A stretch of DNA of 64,000 nucleotides from Lepidurus packardi (lineage: Eukaryota; Arthropoda; Branchiopoda; Notostraca; Triopsidae), in assembly GCA_023053545.1 (NCBI GenBank), contig JAKZAN010000002.1, positions 8,242,790 to 8,306,789 of the forward strand. The letters run 5' to 3'. The position numbers and the translations under genes were made by a program. Below the pieces are notes generated by a model that was not told the origin of the DNA, did not search any database, and saw only the letters and a list, made by a program, of their open reading frames with translations. Below are positions 48,701-60,400 of the stretch, piece after piece; positions within the stretch are counted from its first letter, which is position 1, and the number at the start of each line of letters is the position of its first letter.

Positions 48701-51700
48701 ATAATTACCTTGTTGGCATCCACAGGACAATCACTCAAATGAACAACAGGGCCAGGATGAGTTTTCCGCGACCTACAAAAGGCAATGATAAAAAGCACAA
48801 TGTAAATTAATGAGATTGAATGAATGAGAATGAATGAGATTCACAATGTGAATGAATGAAACCATTTACTATTGTGGAAAAAGTTGCGAAGAGATGCAAA
48901 TAGAAATATACACCACAATTTTAAGACTTTGATGGTTATAGTAACGAGAATAACCTTCTTTCCCCCCTCTTCTCCCTGCTCTCTTGGCTGGAGGACCCCA
49001 GGGCCTAATGAAACACCTTACCAAGTTTCTTCTGGTCACTCTCCGCCCAATGATCTTGGCATTGTCGTGAGCCGTAACTAGAGCAAGCATCGTTACAAGA
49101 AGAAAAGACGAGGAAGAGGAATCCCCCCAAAAAGTACAAGACTCTATAAAAATCAATAGTGTCCAAGGTATTCTTTTCAAGAAATAAAAAAATTCTAAAC
49201 AAACCAGGATAAAAACTTGGTTTATAGCCCCAGAAAGTTGACAAAATTCCTTGTGATTAATTTTACAAGTCTTTGTACTCCTGATGTTGGCTGTACACCA
49301 CGTCATTACGCTGCGGAAGCATTTTTCTTCGGGCACACTTTTATGTTGTCGTTTAAAAACGGAGAGCTTTTCCCTCTTTACTCTTTTATTCTACTTTTTA
49401 TGGCTTTGGCACGCTTTCAATAGACCATAAATCTGGCGAGTAATTGGGAGACTGATACTGCTACGGTGACGTCACAATCCTTGACGAAAGCTGGTAGCTC
49501 ACAGAAACCTGCCTTGTTGCAGAAACAATCGTGAGGATTTCTTCAGAAGAATGATATGAATTCACATATCTGGATAAAAGTGAGAGACACGTTGCTATAA
49601 AAGAAATGAAGGATCCTGTCTTTCGCTGCTAAGCACACGAACGGCCTCGCAGCCTTTGTATCATGATTAACTAGGAACTGTCACCTTATCATTGGCACCC
49701 AACCCCCGTTTTTCACGCAACTTAGACATGTCTTTTGTATTATTTATGTCCCAAACCAAGCGATCCCAGAGAACCTATCATGTGATCGGAAATACCTTTT
49801 TCGGTTCCATATTTAACAACAGCCAACAAAATAACATTGAAGTTAACAAAATCACATGAAGATTTTGATGGATGCTAATAGTCGAAATCATTTCGAGAAC
49901 GATAAACTTTGAAAATTAAAAATTTTTTTTTTTTTTTTTTTTGACTAGCCGTTCATGAGTTATTGGCCTACGAAGTTTGTTTATGACGTTACAGCCGTAG
50001 AATAGCGTGGCTCTACGGTGCTTGTTAGCATGGTTACTGTTTACTTCCATTCTCAGAATAGTCAATAAAGCTCTCGGTCACTCACTAATCGTCTTCAACG
50101 TTAGAAAGTCACGCGACTATGTGATATTTTCATCAAAATAGAAGTCATTCTGATGAACAGAAGATCAATGTAAAAAAGGATGTAAACAAATTTAAATTTT
50201 AGTATGTCTATAAATGAATTTATACGGTAATTTATCTTAAGATTACCTACGGTTCTATGCGCTGTCTGAAGCTCAATTCGCAAGTCAAGGTATAGTAAGA
50301 ATCCATGATATTAATGATGATAATATTTCAAACGTCTTATATTCGAGCCAGCAAATTTGCAGCGAGTAAGTGTTTGCTGTCGTGTGTTTGCACGGGCAAT
50401 TTTGGCTGTCAGAGTAGGATCGTTGCTAACCTTGGGAAAAGCACTCCGTTCAGGGAATTTACATTGGTAATCCATTTATACATTCAATTTATAGCTGAAA
50501 AAGTTTGTGTTCAATTTGAAAGTGACATAAGAAATGACAGTTAAGACGAAACTGTGAAAAGCATTGGGCTTGGTTGCAGATTCCGGCTTTTTGATCTACG
50601 ATTGGTAAAGCCAGCGTTTGTCTAAAAAAATTGACTTGTTCAAGTTCAATCCGGGAATATAACTATGTGTACTATTGTGCTATCGTGTGATGGGCTTGGG
50701 GGAGAAAAAGGTTGATGTAAAGGCTTTTCTCTGCCGTAGTTTCGGCCGTTTCCTATAAGCCTTTCCTCGAAAATTTCCTCTGCTTTCTTCACGGAAGATT
50801 TAAAGTCTGCGACTTGGAATATAACTCCAGCCTGAATGTCTTTTTCTAAAAAAAATTTCTTGCTCACACAAGATACATTTTTTAGCTTGTTCATTTTCTA
50901 ACTAAAGGATCTGCAGCAGTCTTATCTTAAACCCTAAATTAAATCCTAAAACGATTGTAATCAAACCGATCTTTTCTTCTGGTTTGGCGAATATCGAACT
51001 TCCTTCCATTTTTCAAGTTCATAAAATCCATACACGCTCTTAAAAAATGGTCTAAAATCCAAAGAGCAATCGCGACGGTTTCAAACCACAAGTTTAAGAA
51101 TCTTTAAAAAATGAAGTTTTTTTTTAAGATCCTTCAGCGCACAACGGGGTAACAGGGCACGAACACTGCTTAGTAAGCATACGTTGTTAGAACAGACTTC
51201 ATGGAGATAAAAAAAAAATCTTCAAAATTTTTTTGTAGGGAAATAAATCGTTGGGGGGTAAAAACGTACACTTTCGGTAACACATCTCTTTACATAATAC
51301 ATCGATAAACTCAATTATGCTTTGGAAAATAAATTCTACGTTTGAGATTCGGAATTACTTTCGAAGACCCGAAAGGACGAGAAAAACAAAGTTGACGCTA
51401 AGTAAACTTGGTAATTCGACTGACAGTCAGCGAAAAGCCATTACTGGCTGATCAGTATTGGGCGAAATTGTCTAGCAAGCAAGTTCTTGGCTCCTTTCTT
51501 CTTTTAATTTTTAAGTTGGAATTTTCGAAGAAGAAAACCGCATCTGCAGACGCTTCATGAAAAGAAAAGGAAGTTCCGAACCGTCAGACTGTAAATCTGC
51601 AGCGCTATAGAATGCCTGTAATCAGGTATGAGAAATGTTTGAGAATTTGGGAGAAATGCTTTGTTGTACTGTACGTGTTGCATCTTTAACGACCGACACG

Positions 51701-54439
51701 GACCAGAAAATTAGGAAAAAGAAACTCAACGGGCGTTTAGAATAATTATGGAAGGGAGAAAAATCTTCATTTGCAAAACACATTTGATGGGCTGTGAGAC
51801 TTCATTCCTGTCTTTTGGATCGGGAAACCCGGGAGATTGTTTGGGTTCAATTAATGATGGGCAACTTCTTCTACGCACTTCTATGCAATGCGTCCGGTTG
51901 TGTACGCGCTGTATTCCGGAGAAGAAATCAGATCAAGGATTAACAAGAAAATTTCATACTGATCCATTTCAGAAGAATCGTATTTGTCCTCACGCTTCTG
52001 TCCTCAAATTTTAAGGGAAATTGCGACCGATGTCTAGAAATTTCTTCCGTCATGAAAACAGCCTTCCACGAACAAAACGGCTGATCGCAAACACGGCAAA
52101 AGTTTCAAGAAACGACGCGTTAGTTGCAGGGAAAACTTGGCTAATTGGATTCGGTTCTTGAAGACATCTGAATGAGTGAAGTCGAAGGCTTAGCGTAATT
52201 CGAAAAGCAATTTCACTTTATTTTTCTAAAATAAATAAATTTTTAAACTTTACTTTTCATCCTAAACCCAGTTCGATTTCCTCGCATCTCAAACGACTCG
52301 TAGGCCCTAGCCTTACTCTGCTAGTCTGTGAAAAACTAAAAGATTTCACATCTCCTATAATGGTTAGCAAAGCCTTCGCTAAAGAAAGTGCCAGGGCTTT
52401 AGACAAATGAGCTATTTATTCCTCACGCTGCAAATCCTGACAACGAATTTCTGCGATTGCCAAGTTGGAGGTTAAGCGACTAAAAAAAGTTTCTCAGTTA
52501 AAGTGAAGATAAACGAGCACCAACATAACTTATGTTAGCAATTAACCTACTGCGGGTAGGAGCATGTTTTGTAAACACTAAAGGGTTCAGGAGAGTCGAT
52601 CTGTTGAGTAAAATATTATAGGAAAAGACGCGTCTTATAGGGTTTCATGGTGTGAGCTAGTTAAAGATTTATTCGAAGTATCTTTACTATGGGTTTCCGC
52701 AAGTGGTTCGCAACATGGTTTAAAACTTCGTACACCCAGACCACGCGATTAAAACTTTTAACCTGATTTAACTTTGTAACTGAACTGTAACTGTGTAACA
52801 TTGTACACCAAGGAACCAAGTTAGGAACCCCTTGATTAACTGTCGCTTAGTTTAGTTCACAAGAATGAAATGCAAGATTAGCTTAGATCGCAAGAATGAA
52901 ATGTAGGCTTTGCGTTTTCATCCGTCCCTAGTTTTATGTATGTTATTGTCACTGTCTGTATACTGATAGCCATTCAAACGCAATTTCCTAGCCTAAGCTT
53001 GGCTAAACTGACACACGATCGGAGCTAAACGGTAGCCTTGTAGACATTGCAAAGCTTGCGAATAAGCTCCACTTCCTTTCATTTCCTTATGCAAATCGAC
53101 CACCAAGGGCTCCGCTGTCGCCAGGCATTCAGCAAAATTCATAAATTAAATTAGAAACAATCCTGACTACCCACGTTACTCTGCTAACCAATTCTTGTCA
53201 AGTGATGTGATTAAATTCTCTTGTCCTGTGGTCTAATTAAATTTATTACACCATGAAATAAAAGTACTTTTTCTTTCAAACAACCTCCCGTAAAGGATTC
53301 TGTCCCTTTCTTTTACCTTCATCAATATGAAAAAGGAATGTAAAAAAGGTCAGGCGAAAATTCGCTACTTACAATTCAATGGCTTTATTCCAGTTGATGA
53401 CGTAGCCGGATACCACAAAGTACTCTATGTTAACTACATGTATGTTGCCGCGCTCGCTTCCAACATAGAGCCATTTGCTCTGAAAAGGCAGATGAATGCA
53501 CGTAATCCTACATAAAAGAAAACACAGACGTGGACATTTTACCATAGAGTAAAAGCGACACAAGTCCAAAAAATACATAACAAGTAAAATAAGAAACGAT
53601 GCCCTTTTTTCCTACCCCCGCGTCCGGTATCTAACCCTCAAGAAAACACAACGAGACAACAGTAGAGGAAAAGGACTATTTCCTTACGGCAAAAACAAGC
53701 CACAGAAAAAAAATAAAAAAATGGCGCATCCATTCTTTCGAACAGTACCTTTAGTACAGCACTGTTAGTTAGCGCGTGCTTAAACGGTATCATTTAACGA
53801 AGTTCCGTTGAGCAGTCTGCTCCGTTGTGCCTCACGAAACCGGATTACATGCAACCAATAGTTTATCACCGCTAGCCATTCAAGCAAATTGCTAAATGTT
53901 TTTCGTTAATAAATTCTCAAGGAAAAAGCCTCACCACATCCTTTGTATCCCTTAAAATGTCACATGAAAAACCCACAAACCGCTTAGATAATAGTACAAA
54001 AAAATGAAAAATAAATAAAAATGAAACGCAGGATAAATGTACCTCTCTCGTTGAAATTTGAGCGAGTGCACAATTTCCGGCCGCTTTTGGCGAATATTCC
54101 ACAGGTGCACGCTATCATCCGCAGTGGCAGTGATCAATGCACCTTCATTGACCAAGAACACTATTTGGAGCACGGCCGGGCCCACCCCCGAAGCTAAATT
54201 ACTGGCTGTACCAGCTTGACCCGCCGTGGTCGTATTGTGGGCGCTGGGCGCTCCGCCACCGCTCGAGGCATTATTGTTTCCACTGCCCGAGGTTGCAGTA
54301 CCGGCTGCAGGAACTCCGCCAATATTTCCGGCAGGGTTGTTGCCCGAGCCTGGCGTACCAGAGGAAGCAGACGTCGCGGCAGCATGGTTGGACTCTGACA
54401 AAGGATCGTGCCTCACCTGCACATTCACGCCAGGTCTTC
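36748..54439 (-). CDS. Stxbp5: Tomosyn (STXBP5) SNARE regulator, 19 exons, 5' end missing
   Basis: Tomosyn binds syntaxin/SNAP25 and restrains vesicle priming. Exons: 54439-54043, 53507-53373, 48772-48709, 44992-44779, 44657-44582, 44157-44003, 43873-43576, 43479-43185, 43071-42949, 42878-42733, 41851-41641, 41444-40691, 38435-38319, 38267-38145, 38059-37934, 37873-37667, 37577-37385, 37300-37104, 37022-36748; every junction phase agrees (1,368 codons here; the human protein is about 1,150 aa). WD40 propeller hallmarks: LHSL...TCIHLPFQSKWLYVG, WNKAIEL, LIGYESGLCVLWDL, ITGHADG-like TGHADGSVKFWD, LADCPVDLIPALYSVG, DPYQRLPRSPKR, SRSRSSS. The C-terminal R-SNARE has the zero-layer Arg in LVERGERLG and the family end KYRDKKWYQL, without a membrane anchor. 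The N-terminal exon or exons (before GRPGV) are not seen and probably lie beyond 64000 or in the long intron. A Ser/Gly/Asn-rich insert of about 60 aa lies in the first exon here. Confidence 0.96.
39056..39359 (-). CDS. Stxbp5: Alternative tomosyn exon in the hypervariable linker
   Basis: A 304-nt candidate exon lies downstream of the 754-nt exon 41444-40691. It has a very long pyrimidine tract and CCTACAG acceptor on the minus strand, and a TTTTG-GTAGAT donor. It opens in phase 0 and leaves one base, exactly like the 754-nt exon (251 codons plus 1), so either can join exon 41851-41641 (phase 0) to exon 38435-38319 (phase 1), but the two cannot be used in series without a stop. It encodes about 101 aa, locally GC-rich, Ser/Arg/Gly/Asp-rich, with SVSSASKDEDGFEG; the 754-nt exon has DTDDEDG in a similar place. 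If the donor is ignored, the frame stops at 39048. Fly Tomosyn has a mutually exclusive exon pair (13A/13B) in the same linker, as I recall. Confidence 0.6.
44993..48708 (-). other. Tomosyn intron (3.7 kb)
   Basis: The intron between the exon ending ...CPVDANK and the one starting MLIGYESG. The junction is phase 0 and restores the conserved family sequence, so no exon is missing here. I see no mobile element with clear ends and no RNA gene. Confidence 0.6.
48773..53372 (-). other. Tomosyn intron (4.6 kb)
   Basis: The intron joining ...NWNKAIE(L) to SRKTHPGPVVHLSD, leaving two bases before the junction. It contains the third copy of a dispersed repeat at 49943-50130, directly preceded by a run of about 20 T (49923-49942). 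Other open frames (for example 48869-49336 minus) resemble no family. No further structure is recognised. Confidence 0.6.
49943..50130. repeat. Dispersed hairpin-bearing repeat, copy 3
   Basis: Begins GACTAGCCGTTCATGAG and continues TTATTGGCCTACGAAG, then ATGACGT, CTTGTTAGCATGGTTACTG and AAAGCTC, in the same order as the copy at 12012. The 3' part (CGACTATGTGAT) is more diverged. It is preceded by a poly-T run of about 20 nt, which on the other strand would be a poly-A tail and might point to a retroposed element. Confidence 0.65.
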
Positions 54440-57400
54440 CTAATCTGTATATTTTGGGTAGCTAAGGAAATATTTCGGGCAAACAGGGCAAGTTCATCGC
54501 CTTTCAACTTTTCGGGAATGGATAACACTGCTCGCCGTAGTAATAATTAAGGCTAAGATTACATACAAACTTCATTAAAATTTTAACCTGAAAACAGGGA
54601 AGGTCCAACTACTAATCAGATTTGTGAAAGGGGGACAGGTGAAAAGTTTAGAAGATACGAATAGAGCTTACGAGGATGACGATTTAGCAAGCTTAAGAGG
54701 AGAACGAGGAGATGCAAACTACGAAATGGAGAATATGTGGCGGAAGAGGAACAAATAGGGTAACTAAATTCGCAAATGAGACCAATGACTGCTTTCATTT
54801 GTCTGTTTCGCTCGTATCGCTCTCGCTCTTGTCATCCCAGAGGAATTTGTAAACGCGCACCGACTACTCGCAGATGAGCTCAGTAATGCAAGCAAGGCAT
54901 AATCCTTTAGTATTACTGTCATATCTGCACTACCTTGAGGGGCATTTCTGTCCCGATTACTGCAGAAATCTGGTTGGAAAAAACACTTTAACCACGTCCT
55001 AACTGCGTTTATTTGGACCCACAGTTGAGCACTCAGCTGGACAACGGGGCAGTAGAACCATAAATTACCGCAGCCATTACTACAATTACAATGGCGGGGA
55101 AAAAAAGCTAAGAATCACGCTACTTCGCCTTCTTCTAACGCTTAGAGCTAAACACTCCCATTCCCGCTGTGAAGCTATGATGAATTAAGATCGAATTTTT
55201 TCTTACTGGCGATATACCAGAACAATGCCTATTCAGTTGCTTCAGACAGTTTTAGGTCCCAACGGTACAGAAGTAATGTCCTATTTCGCAATATTACTGC
55301 TGAAACAAAAGCTTTGGCAATTTGGCTGCTTCCTTTTGATTGCTACTCTTTCCCCGAAAAACACATCTATTCCAAGTTACTTTTCTTATGCGCTTCTTTT
55401 CAGCCTGCCAAGTCTTAGAAAGAACATACATGTCGTAAGACGTACATTTCCACGTCAGATGTTTGGAAATTAAACAAGGAGAATCCTTAGAAGATTAAAA
55501 ATATAAACGCCAAGGCAATACTTTGTACAAAACGAAATATGAAATTGTAGGTGGTCAATTTGGCATGTTTATAATTGAATACCTTATTTCTCATTTCTGC
55601 AAAACTCGTTACGTATAGCGACTTTAATAATACTGTGATATTCCCTTGTACACAATAAACGATATACAGAAATACACGCTAAGTTTGCTTAAACCTGGCA
55701 ATTTCTACTGCTCAAATTGCGAATAATTTCTCAGACTGACACGTAAAGTTTCACTGACGGTACTCTCATTTCAAGCTAACTTGACACCTACAATCATTTG
55801 GATTTTCTCATATTTGGCAAGTGATGACAGTCAATATATAAGCCAATAAGCCAACTGGTGACAGTACTTAACCCAAGATTTACATCTCACCCAAATGCGT
55901 GGGTGACTACTCCCCGCTCAGGATAAATGGACTTCCCCTTTAGTACTCCAGAGAATCAGCGGTAGCCTGAGCGAAGGAAAGGATCAAAGTATTGCTTGTC
56001 CGGGGGATACTTGGAGCTCTTTGACCCCTCTCAGAAAAAATAAGGTTGGTGTAATATAGCTGAGGACGTTTTCCTTTACTTCTTGTTAGGCTGGACCTTC
56101 TTTTTAGTCCTTACTTGAGGTGTACCAGAGCGGGTCGAAACGTGAAAGCACCCGAAAAGGAGAAGAGCCGAACTGGGATATCGATCACGGGCGCCCAGTG
56201 AATATGCAGGCAGCAATGCGCGACTACAGGGAACTGAAAAGAACCCAAGTGACGGCCTTTGGAACCAGAAGGGTACGGATAGAGGGAAAAGGGACGCAAA
56301 GAAAAGCAAAACTTTGATAAATGAACGTTGAAAGACAAGGGTTGCCACTGAAAAGGTGATGAAGAAATAATATAACTGCCATAAAACGAGGAAGAAATCT
56401 TGAAGAGAAAAGGGAACAAGGAAAAGTGACTTCAGCCCGCTCTAGCCGGTCCCTATACGGACGCAACGGGTCCGTTGTTGGGTTTGAGGGAAAGGATGAG
56501 GTAATGTCCCAGAGGCATGCCATGGCAACGTCAGGACGGCGGAACCTCCAAACGTTATTAATCGAAGACGCAGTGTTGTTGCGGAGTCTTTGAAAGTTCA
56601 CAAAAAGAATTCCAAAACCGTCCCTTCCGTCCAATTCGATTTCCTTTCCTTCTTAGCCTTCTTGGCTTAAAGCCGACTCTTCAAGTGGTTTCGAAGCCTT
56701 AGGGCTTTGCAAAAACTTCAAGGTGTAGGGATGAATAAGGCATAGGCAGTTGGAAAAAGGTTGCAAAACTGGAACTTTGATTTATTTCTGAAACCGTGGC
56801 TCTTCTAAACTTGTCCTTCAGCTATAGAAACGGACTGGGAACTAATTAGAAGGAATTTCTGCAGCAACGCAGCTCGCCAAATAGACTTTCGAAATGCGGT
56901 AAATCAATCTAGCGCTGACGCGAAGGTTTGTTAAACGAATTCTTTCCACATTCCTGATCAAATATACTCAGCTTTATTCTTGAAGTATCTTGTGCGAATT
57001 GTTTGCAGGTTAACTACGGCTTTGACATGCTTAAAATATACTTTTTAGTAACGAGAAAATTAGAATTTAAGACGGATTACAAGACTTATTTGCAACTATA
57101 CTACGGCAGGTTGTAACACCACCTTGAACCATCGAAGTACCCAATATTTCAAAACGAACTATAGCGTCTTCCGGGGAACGTCAACAATCACAAAGGCGTC
57201 GCTTGTGCAAGGGCAACATGATTACGCAGCGGGATAGCATGCTGGCGAAATGGAAGTGAGAGACCGTAAGAAACACAGCGCCGTTCCTGCATCGGAAGGC
57301 TCGTTCACGGAATCTTGACACAAGAGCTGAATAGGTGATCTACACAAGCGTTATTGGGGCGACTTTTACGGGTGTACAGCAATAGCAACGCTTTAAGCCG

Positions 57401-60400
57401 CAGAAGCTCTTTCAAATCTTGCGAAAAAACTTATCCACGTAAACTTAATTTCTCCTACGTAAATACTTTGAAAAGATAGAAATTCGAAACTTGCAATTAA
57501 AAAGTAAGATAGTTTTAACTGTATCTTTACATAAGAAAAAAGGGAATAAAGTTATAGTTTTCCAAACTGAATTATAAAAACCGTTCCTTCTCCAAAATTA
57601 ACGTTCGATACCCAAATTCCGAATCTGTGTATCGCCTTATACTACTGCTGCAGAAATGCACAAAGATACCCCAAGTCGGCGTGGTATTTATTCATAGAAA
57701 CAAATTTGAAAGTATAAACAACGGGAAAAAGCTGGATAGATTTAAAGTACATGTTACAGTAAAGAGATTTTGATCAGAGACAAGCTTCTACGCACGGTAG
57801 AGAAATACTTTTATCTACTTGAAAATTTAATCCGAAACAGTGGATCTCTTACGATTCTGCCAGACTTTCAAGTATACAGGAAAGCTTTCCAGTTCGCTGG
57901 TGTAGCTCTTGAACCAAGTCAAACCAACGGACATGAAAATGCTCCCAAGTTTGACCCTCGAAGGGTCCAAGGGACAGTTGCCTCCTTGCTGCACGGATGA
58001 ATACGATCATGCACAAAGGAGAAAACAGAGAAGACTACCCAAAAGAATGCTTTACTCATTAGTTCATACCAAGAATTTCCTGCCAGCGGCAATGATTTCG
58101 ATGGAAATTCACAGACGGTTCACTACTCAGTATCTCAATGCGCAAACAATGCCCGTCAGGGATATTCACGACGTTGTAAACCCTTCGAGAGAAAACTTAA
58201 CGGGGCCATTTAACAAACACAAGCACCCTTACAGGGGAAAATACGAGAAGTCCTTTTCATTACTGCACAAGATTGTTGCGACTAGGACGTGACATAAAAC
58301 TACGCCAATCCGTCTTCTAACCTCTTAGAACCAAACCGACATTTTAGAAGAAAAAAATTACATGATTCGTCATACGTAGAGCTTAATGTGAAATTACCAT
58401 TATCTCTCAAACCACACAAGTCAAGTTTAATGCCCTATAACTAAAATTTTGTTCGCTAAAGTGTCGGCTTGCTGTTACCCCCTGCAGTACAGAGCTCTCG
58501 TATACGTTGTTCATACTAATAAAACTTACAAATGCTCCACCTAAGAGGACGTGACACATTACCCTCGTGAAACTACAACAGATACCACAGGTGCAACAAA
58601 GAATGTAGTTACGTTAGCTAGAAAAGACCAACACTTTTGGCCTGAGCAACTAACCGTGTTTAGCACGGTATCAAACCGATAAATGGTTGTACAAGAAAAC
58701 GAATCTGCGTGAGCAAAGCTTTGACAAGGCACAAAACGAGGAAATTGATCATACTTTTCTACGAAATGTGTAGCTTACAGCCCTTTCTAGGGGACTTCTG
58801 AAAGACGGGATTCGTCACGTAGACTCGAGTTAAAACCAAAAGGAAACGTCGAATCATGCAAATGAACTTTATAGGCCCCCCACAGAAAGGATTTAAGATT
58901 GCTCCTGCACTGGGTCTTCTTGACTGTTCAAGAAAACACGCAGTGGATGTTTTCTCACAATCTATTTCTCATGGGCGTCTTCCTATATCTTGGGAGGTCG
59001 GAGGGGCGTTGTCGTTCGCGTTCCAGCTGGTACACAATTCAATAATTCGGTCAGAGGATCAGATGGTCCTACAAGCTTATTTATACTATCTTACTACACT
59101 TATACGATATAAACGATCCATTCTGTCAACCCAAAGTCTAACTCAAATCTTGCAAACTACTAAAGTTTTGATAACTGTTTTGGAATTACAAGAAAAAAAG
59201 CCTTATTGGAAGAAATTTACATAACTTTCCGTGACTCGCTTGGTGGAAGGGAAATCAATAGAAAGTTGGGTTTTCGACTTTAGCACAGTTTTGATTACAA
59301 CTTCCTAAATTGAATAATTAGCCGTTAACTCGAGAGAGACCGGTATTACACGAAAGAGTCAAGTCTGAGCTTGGATAAGTGACCAGGGGATAGCTCATCC
59401 ATCAAGATGCCGAACAGACGTGTGACCCCCAATGACTTCTTAATGGACGAGGCCTTAGTTCACCCCGAAAACCGTGTAAAACTTGCTGGGAGAAAATAAA
59501 AGCTGACCCTTTCTGCTAACAACTTACTACCAATCGATGTCTTGCTTGCACTATCCAGCAACATTCACCCAGTTCTCTCCTCACGGCCTTCATATAAGGC
59601 CTTATTAAAAGTGCTTGTTAAATTTACCGACTCCCTATGGTACCCGGCAGTCTAATGACTCGGCACTACTATACAGTACATGTACGTACACTATGGTCGC
59701 CTCCCACCCCGACGGAACGTGCAGGGTTCAGTTTGTCAACTTGGCTTTAATTGCCCCCTGTGTGCATGTGTCGTACAGGTAATTAATTAAAAAGATGGAG
59801 GGTATCGACGTACCATATCACATGTCCGGCGCGCTCACAAAAAACAAGTTCAATTACCCATCCAACCTACAACACTATAACTGGTAATTTGACGCTAATA
59901 TAAGTATCGAAATCAAAACACAATATCCCTTTCCTCAACGTTCTTTGGAAATAAAAGAAAACCAAAAGGATTCTAAGATTTCTAATAATTTGACTCCTTG
60001 GGAAAACGCAGTTTGCGTCACTCTCCTGACGTCACGAGAGGAAAGCAATATTCTCTTGCACATAAATCCTCAAAAGCTGATTTTCCTTACGAAAAACGTT
60101 ACTGCCATACTTGATGAAATACTTCGTAAGAAAATATCCCTACAGCCTTTTTACAATTATTATTCGTTATTAATCATTTTTTATTATTTCACAATCATGT
60201 CAATATGTTTATTTAAGAGATGGTTTTCTGCTTCTAATCCAGTGAGATTCAAAAACGAAGAACAGGAAAGTTTTTAGGTTTTTTTTTATATTTTTGTAAA
60301 TTTGACAGCTTTGTAATCCTCCTTGTAAAGGCTGGAAAGAAGTTAAGGTCCAATGGGCTGAACGTCATAAAAGAGAATTTTCCTATTACTTTTATTTTAT

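Noticed and set aside
58856-59224. 122-codon plus-strand ORF in the right-hand gene-free region
   Set aside because: No known motif, no neighbouring exon-like segments, single isolated frame.
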